Positions 59,536-64,000 of a DNA stretch of 64,000 nt are shown here, in pieces. Under the pieces are notes generated by a model. That model saw nothing but the letters and a program-made list of their open reading frames with translations. It made no database searches and was not told where the DNA came from. Made by a program: the position numbers and the translations under genes. The stretch covers positions 61,830,398 through 61,894,397 of the forward strand of contig JBAIZL010000006.1 in assembly GCA_036971475.1 (NCBI GenBank), given 5' to 3'. How positions within the stretch are numbered: the stretch's first letter is position 1; the number at the start of each line of letters is the position of its first letter. This stretch comes from Prosapia bicincta. Lineage: Eukaryota > Arthropoda > Insecta > Hemiptera > Cercopidae.

Positions 59536-61362
59536 GTAAGACATAATTTTAATCATACAGACTGTCTCTTGCTAGAAATGCAGGTAGAACTTCCATTACT
59601 GATAAAATTATGATTTAAATATAATAATGATGGTGTGTTGTTATTTATGTACTTTTAATATAAAGCAACTGAAAAGTGTAAATACTGCTTTCATGCCATA
59701 ACAGATTTCTATTACTTATTATTAATCAATCAAGTTCCAATATATTTTTTTAACCTGTAATGGATGACAATTGATGTTAATACCAGTTTCTTTAAATATT
59801 TATTCATTCAACAAAATTTTAAAAAACTGATGTCTCGATTGGATTCGAACTGAGGTACTACATGTTTGAAATCCAGCACTTTAGCACTGAGCCAACTCTC
59901 CTATTGCTAGAAATCTATTACTTAAAGATGTATATGAAATTATAAGAGAAAGCTTCCTTGCAATAATGAATCAATAAATCAATACAAAATATGGATAGAA
60001 TGAGAAATTATAGATCACTATCAGCTTCATAAATTAAAATCGAAAAAAAAGAAAGGGAATAAATAGTAACAAACAAAAATAATATTCCAACACCATATTT
60101 TAATGTGTAGAGAGGAAAATGGAAACTTGCAAGAAAATTTGCTTTCTACTTTGGCACTTAATATTCTGATTCTGTCATATGTATATAAATTTTTATATTA
60201 ATTGTATTATATAATAAAAACAAATTAAATTAAATTAATTATAATAAAAACAACAAATTAAATTTATATAATAAAAATATAAACAAACAAATATAATAAT
60301 ATATATAAATATAATAGTAAACATACATATACATGTCCATAAACATATACACTTACATATACATATCACTTACATCTACCCATATATTATTTTTCAGTAT
60401 AGTATAAAGGCTAAGTAACTCATACATGAACTTGTGCATTGAGTAGAGATGTCTTTTATTTTCTCATACATATTTTATCCAAAGTGGTAGTCAGTATACA
60501 CTTATCAATTTTGGAGTCACTTAATACACAAGTTTTACACATAAGTACGAGGGCAAGTTTGCTATCACATTATAAGAGGTTTACAATATAATATCAAACT
60601 AATGAGAAACAAAACATAATCACACTTCGAAACTAATGTGTAATTAATATGAGAGATGAGTTGAAAGAATGCACAGATGTGGAGATATTTTAAGGAGTAT
60701 GTTTATTTAAAAAAGTGTAAGTTCTTTCTTTTGTTTTTGATTAAAAACAGCAGCGACAATGTCAATGGTTAGCAAAACATGTAATCAAAAACACCACAGC
60801 AGCCTCTACAGTCAGACAGAGAAGGAGGGGGTTTGGTTCCCCAAGATTATGCAGCGTCTGTCATGCGACACTAGCTGCAGGTAGGAATTTGAGATCAAGA
60901 CTTTTGGTTGAGGGCTGGGTTTCTGCACGGCAGGACGTTTAATTGGGTGGGATGGTTAAGGTTTTAATTCTGGGGAACTGCATTTATTTTTCAACATTGG
61001 GACTGGGTGATCGACTTTTTTTTCTTTCAAATTTTTTTTTGACAATTTGTCATTTCACATTACACACTTGTTGTGACATAAGAGTGTAAAAATGTGTAGC
61101 ACTTAGAACTAGAATAGAATTAGAATATTGTGAGGATGAACTTAAGCCGCCTATAGACTAGCAAGCTTGTATTTCAAATAATACATCGTTTAATTTAAAT
61201 AATAAATGTTAGTTCACATTATGTATATACTGACATACATATGACAAAAGATGAACTCACAAACATAACCAAACCAGCCTCTATACAATACTGAAAAATA
61301 ATATATGAGTAGATGTAAGTGATATGTATATGTTTATGGACGTGTATATGTATTTATACTAT

Positions 61363-61420
<58 letters not shown>

Positions 61421-63532
61421 GTTTTTTTAGATAATTATTTTCTTGAAGATGCTGGTACTGTTTTATCGGCAAAAAGCTTTGAATAATATATGCAATAAAA
61501 GTATCCTTGTTTTTGAAATATTTTAAATTTATTAATTATATATATATAAAGTTATTATTATTAATTGTAAACAATTTTACCTTATGTGATGAGGCACCTT
61601 TCGGTCACTTGACCATTGTCAAATTACTAAATTATTTTCCCAGGTGGAAAAAATTGTTTACAATTAATAATAATAACTTCATAAAGTCAGTGTAATGGAA
61701 AAATAATGGACAACGTGAAATATCACGATTTTAACACCAACCAAGGTAAACAACTCTACTGGAAATATCGGAATATTAAATCAGTGATTCGACAATGGTT
61801 AAGTGACCGAAAGGTGCCTCATCACACAAGGTAAAATTATTGCACTTAGTGGTGAAAAATATTGTTTACAATTAATAATAATAACTTCATAAAGTCAGTG
61901 CAACGGAAAATTAATGGACGTGAAATATCACAATATATTGTACTATATTATATATATTATATTACTTAGTGCTCAATCCAGTTACTTCACATTAGAGTAC
62001 AGGATCCTTAATAAAAGTGTAGCTCGTGTGGCAAATGTTAAACTCTCTTGGAAACAACAGGGACTAAGAAAAAGTTGATCAGACTGCTCAGCCCAACAAA
62101 ACTCTCAGTTAGTTTTATGTCTCAGTGCATATTGTTTTGATGTGGCTTATCTAAAAACATTTCAGTGTTGTAAAGTTGTTTTCAGAATGTCTGATCTATC
62201 ATTCTCACATAACATTAACATTAATAACAAAATCAAAAATAAATATAAAATTAGAATAAAAAATTATATAATTTTATACCGAAGTAATCTTGGGAGAATA
62301 CGCGGATGTTAGCTTATACATAGAAATTAATGTTTATAATGTCCTCTTTCTATAAACTAAAAGTAGTTTTGATATTTCTAAATAACTTTAAACACATACA
62401 GATCAGTTGAAATATAGTTCAATGCCAAACAACTCTACAGCAAAGCTGTAGAATCTTTAGATGGTGGGTAGTACAACAGTAACAAACTCAATTTGACTGA
62501 ATAAGCTTTCTTTGAAACTTCTACTCCCCCTCTATGTCTAGAGAGAGTTTCATCACTCACATCACTACCTATAAAAATAAGATATATTGATCGTACTGAT
62601 ACACTGCCTAAAATTCAGACATATACTCTCCCTCAGCATCAATATACTTATGGACATCTGTCTGCCATGCCTGGAAGATACCCTGAAAATTCTCAATGGA
62701 GATGTCTCATACAAATGTTGTAATATGCTTTTGAATGTTTTCCACAGTCTCCCAATGCTTTCCCTTCACTTGGGAAAACAAAAAAAGTTGTATAGAGCCA
62801 ATTTGGAATTGTAGGGAGGCCTGTGGTATCGTTGGGATGTTGCTCTAGGCCATGAAGTTGGTAACGATTCCTTGTGATAATTTTATAGTGGAGCTTGACC
62901 GTATCTTTGAAGTCACGTTACCAACCTGGCATATCAATCTCTTGAGTACCTCTATAGTGGAGCTTGGCCGTATCTTTGAAGTCACGTTACCAACCCGGCA
63001 TATCAATCTCTTGAGTACCTCTATAGTGGAGCTTGACCGTATCTTTGAAGTCACGTTACCAACCCGGCATATCAATCTCTTGAGTACCTCTATAGTGGAG
63101 CTTGACCGTATCTTTGAAGTCACATTACCAACCCGGCATATCAATCTCTTGAGTACCTCTAGGTAAAATACTAAGTTGACATTAAAGATAGGGTGGAGAT
63201 GGAGGTAGGATAACTAAATTAGGTGATTTTGAATAAACCACTTTTAATATTATAACAATTTTTAAAATTTCTACAGGTATAGGAAGAGATCTATGCAAGA
63301 AACTATTGAAATGTGGAGCTTATGTTATTGCCATTTCAAGAACAAAAGACACATTAGACTCTTTAGCTGCAGAAGCACCTGGTATAGAGACCATATGTTT
63401 AGACCTGGGAGCTGATTGGAATGAAACAAGAAGGGTGGTTGAAAGCATTGGACCCATTGATTGCTTAGTAAACAATGCAGCAATGGCCATCTGTACTCCA
63501 TTTTTGGATACACCTCCAGAGGAATTTGACAT
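59484..63532 (+). CDS. DCXR: L-xylulose reductase-like SDR, exons 1-2 of a longer gene
   Basis: Seen: exon 1 is 59484-59535 (M1 to residue 17 plus one base) and exon 2 is 63277-63532. The join gives MEISFANKRVLITGAGKGIG, then a segment with VIAISRTKDTLDSLAAEAPG, ICLDLGADWNETRRVVESIG and CLVNNAAMAICTPFLD. The nucleotide-binding TGAGKGIG loop and NNAA motif mark a short-chain dehydrogenase/reductase. The start, the early Arg-Thr after the second strand and the PGIE-DLGDW-GP-D-LVNNAA order match DCXR (dicarbonyl/L-xylulose reductase), an NADPH-dependent cytosolic enzyme reducing L-xylulose and alpha-dicarbonyls. The donor at 63533 (GTAAGG) is phase 2. The catalytic Ser-Tyr-Lys part lies right of the window. 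A good acceptor just before the ATG (TTTACAG ending 59475) suggests an upstream non-coding exon. Carbonyl-reductase paralogues cannot be excluded. Confidence 0.9.
59755..60185 (-). mobile_element. SINE-like repeat with tRNA-like head, minus copy
   Basis: On the minus strand at 59908-59835, AGAGTTGGCTCAGTGCTAAA is a good A box and CTCAGTTCGAATCC a good B box about 40 bp later. The flanks match 7735-8295 on both sides, so the repeated unit extends well upstream of the Pol III-like head. In DCXR intron 1. Confidence 0.7.
60190..61360. other. DCXR intron 1, central part
   Basis: AT-rich, with a GC-richer block at 60770-60960 of unknown nature. No frame or element recognised. Confidence 0.4.
61361..61417. 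repeat. (TA)n microsatellite
   Basis: About 25 TA units with a TACA interruption. Confidence 0.93.
61545..61932. repeat. mixed inverted and direct repeat cluster
   Basis: 61566-61621 (TGATGAGGCACCTTTCGGTC) is inverted at 61791-61837. A ~70-bp block 'gtttacaattaataataat ... acgtgaaatatcac' occurs directly at 61652 and 61864. It resembles a fold-back element with a partial tandem copy. Family unknown. Confidence 0.7.
62885..63161. repeat. 69-bp minisatellite, four copies
   Basis: Units start at 62885, 62954, 63023 and 63092 (exactly 69 bp apart) and differ by only a few bases. As 69 is divisible by three, both strands stay open and code 23-residue repeats (plus strand RIFEVTLPTRHINLLSTSIV). 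It ends about 115 bp before DCXR exon 2. No start context or family; treated as non-coding. Confidence 0.93.
63277..63532 (+). CDS. DCXR: DCXR-like exon 2
   Basis: The acceptor TTTCTACAG precedes 63277. The exon completes GKGIGRDLCKKLLKCG and runs through the Rossmann fold to NNAAMAICTPFLDTPPEEFD, ending in phase 2. The minus-strand open frames over it are shadows. Confidence 0.92.
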
Positions 63533-64000
63533 GTAAGGTGGTTGGTCTATCTTTAATTAGTTTTTAAATGCGACACACAAAAATTAAAACAAAATTTTTG
63601 ATAGGTATTTTTTGATCTTGTTAACATATTGATGTGGGAACAATAAATCAGTTCAACTTAGATCAATTCTCAGGGATAACAGTTTTTATTTTGTAGTTTG
63701 TTCTACGACTGTTTTAAACATGATTAGTTTTTCTAAATTCAATTTTTTTTCCTATAAAAGTCTTTGACGACACTCATATCATCTGTATCTTACAAGGCAA
63801 ACCCATCGTTCTTGCTGATGACATCAAAATTAAATTGCTTTTTAGAAAAACTTAAAATATTTTAAATAAGTAGACTGTTTATTTTTTAATGCATAAAACA
63901 ACATTTTATTAAAATAAAAATTACATTTTTAACTTTTTCCTGGTATTAGTAATTGTGAGGATCAGCGGTTTTAATTTGGTCATAGCTTACACAGAAAGAG
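63533..64000. other. DCXR intron 2, incomplete
   Basis: It starts with the GTAAGG donor. AT-rich; no further exon recognised before the window ends. Confidence 0.6.

Noticed and set aside
59835..59908. tRNA gene on the minus strand
   Set aside because: A and B boxes are good, but the acceptor and anticodon stems do not pair and the unit belongs to a repeat, so it is read as SINE-like.
62845..63166. Tandem-repeat proteins of ~100 residues on either strand
   Set aside because: A 69-bp tandem unit is open on both strands by arithmetic; no start context, splice support or family.

Overview
This is eukaryotic, AT-rich nuclear DNA, almost certainly from an insect. Two host genes with canonical GT-AG introns sit in a dense field of decayed mobile elements: mariner, Tigger/pogo, piggyBac-like, hAT, Penelope-like and non-LTR elements. 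There are also short arrays of the insect-type TTAGG pentamer. I cannot name the order. No bacterial, viral or organellar segment was seen. Everything is from reading the sequence; no searches were run.

Host genes. (1) An RRP12 orthologue (HEAT-repeat ribosome-biogenesis and export factor) runs on the minus strand. I placed 15 coding exons between 52075 (ATG) and 4429. Every splice phase closes, giving 923 codons; the C-terminal part (roughly 300-370 residues by comparison with animal RRP12) lies beyond the left edge. (2) A DCXR (L-xylulose reductase, short-chain dehydrogenase) gene starts on the plus strand at 59484. Exons 1 and 2 are present (59484-59535 and 63277-63532) and the rest lies beyond the right edge. 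The two genes are divergent, with 7.4 kb between their start codons.

Layout. 1-4428: flank or intron downstream of RRP12 exon 15, with a mariner relic, a SINE-type tail and a hAT-like MITE. 4.4-52 kb: RRP12. Its introns hold TTAA-flanked piggyBac-like elements (8619-9636, 15428-16053, 25123-26226, 26948-27857, 40040-40895, 41324-42749, 43028-44050 and a diverged copy at 5035-6233). They also hold Tigger/pogo-type elements (10942-11814, 18842-19235, 22798-24473, 25246-26093, 48402-49579), mariners (20660-22440 split by a hAT; 31815-33078; 44360-45247; 47070-47700), hAT copies (20926-22012, 33270-33965) and many Penelope-like elements (PLEs) with GIY-YIG endonuclease. 52-59.5 kb: intergenic, with a hairpin MITE, two PLE copies, a fold-back and a non-LTR 3' end. 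59.5-64 kb: DCXR, whose first intron carries a repeat, a fold-back cluster and a 69-bp minisatellite.

The most interesting pattern is that PLE copies of several unrelated families share one architecture. Each has its own 3' tail repeated in inverted orientation at its truncated 5' end. The scale runs from a 22-bp match, through a perfect ~127-bp hairpin between (TA)n arrays, to a ~3.1-kb head-to-head palindrome (35187-38271). Two PLE subfamilies also keep a tail hairpin whose stem differs in sequence but still pairs, beside a hammerhead-like CTGANGA...GAAA context.
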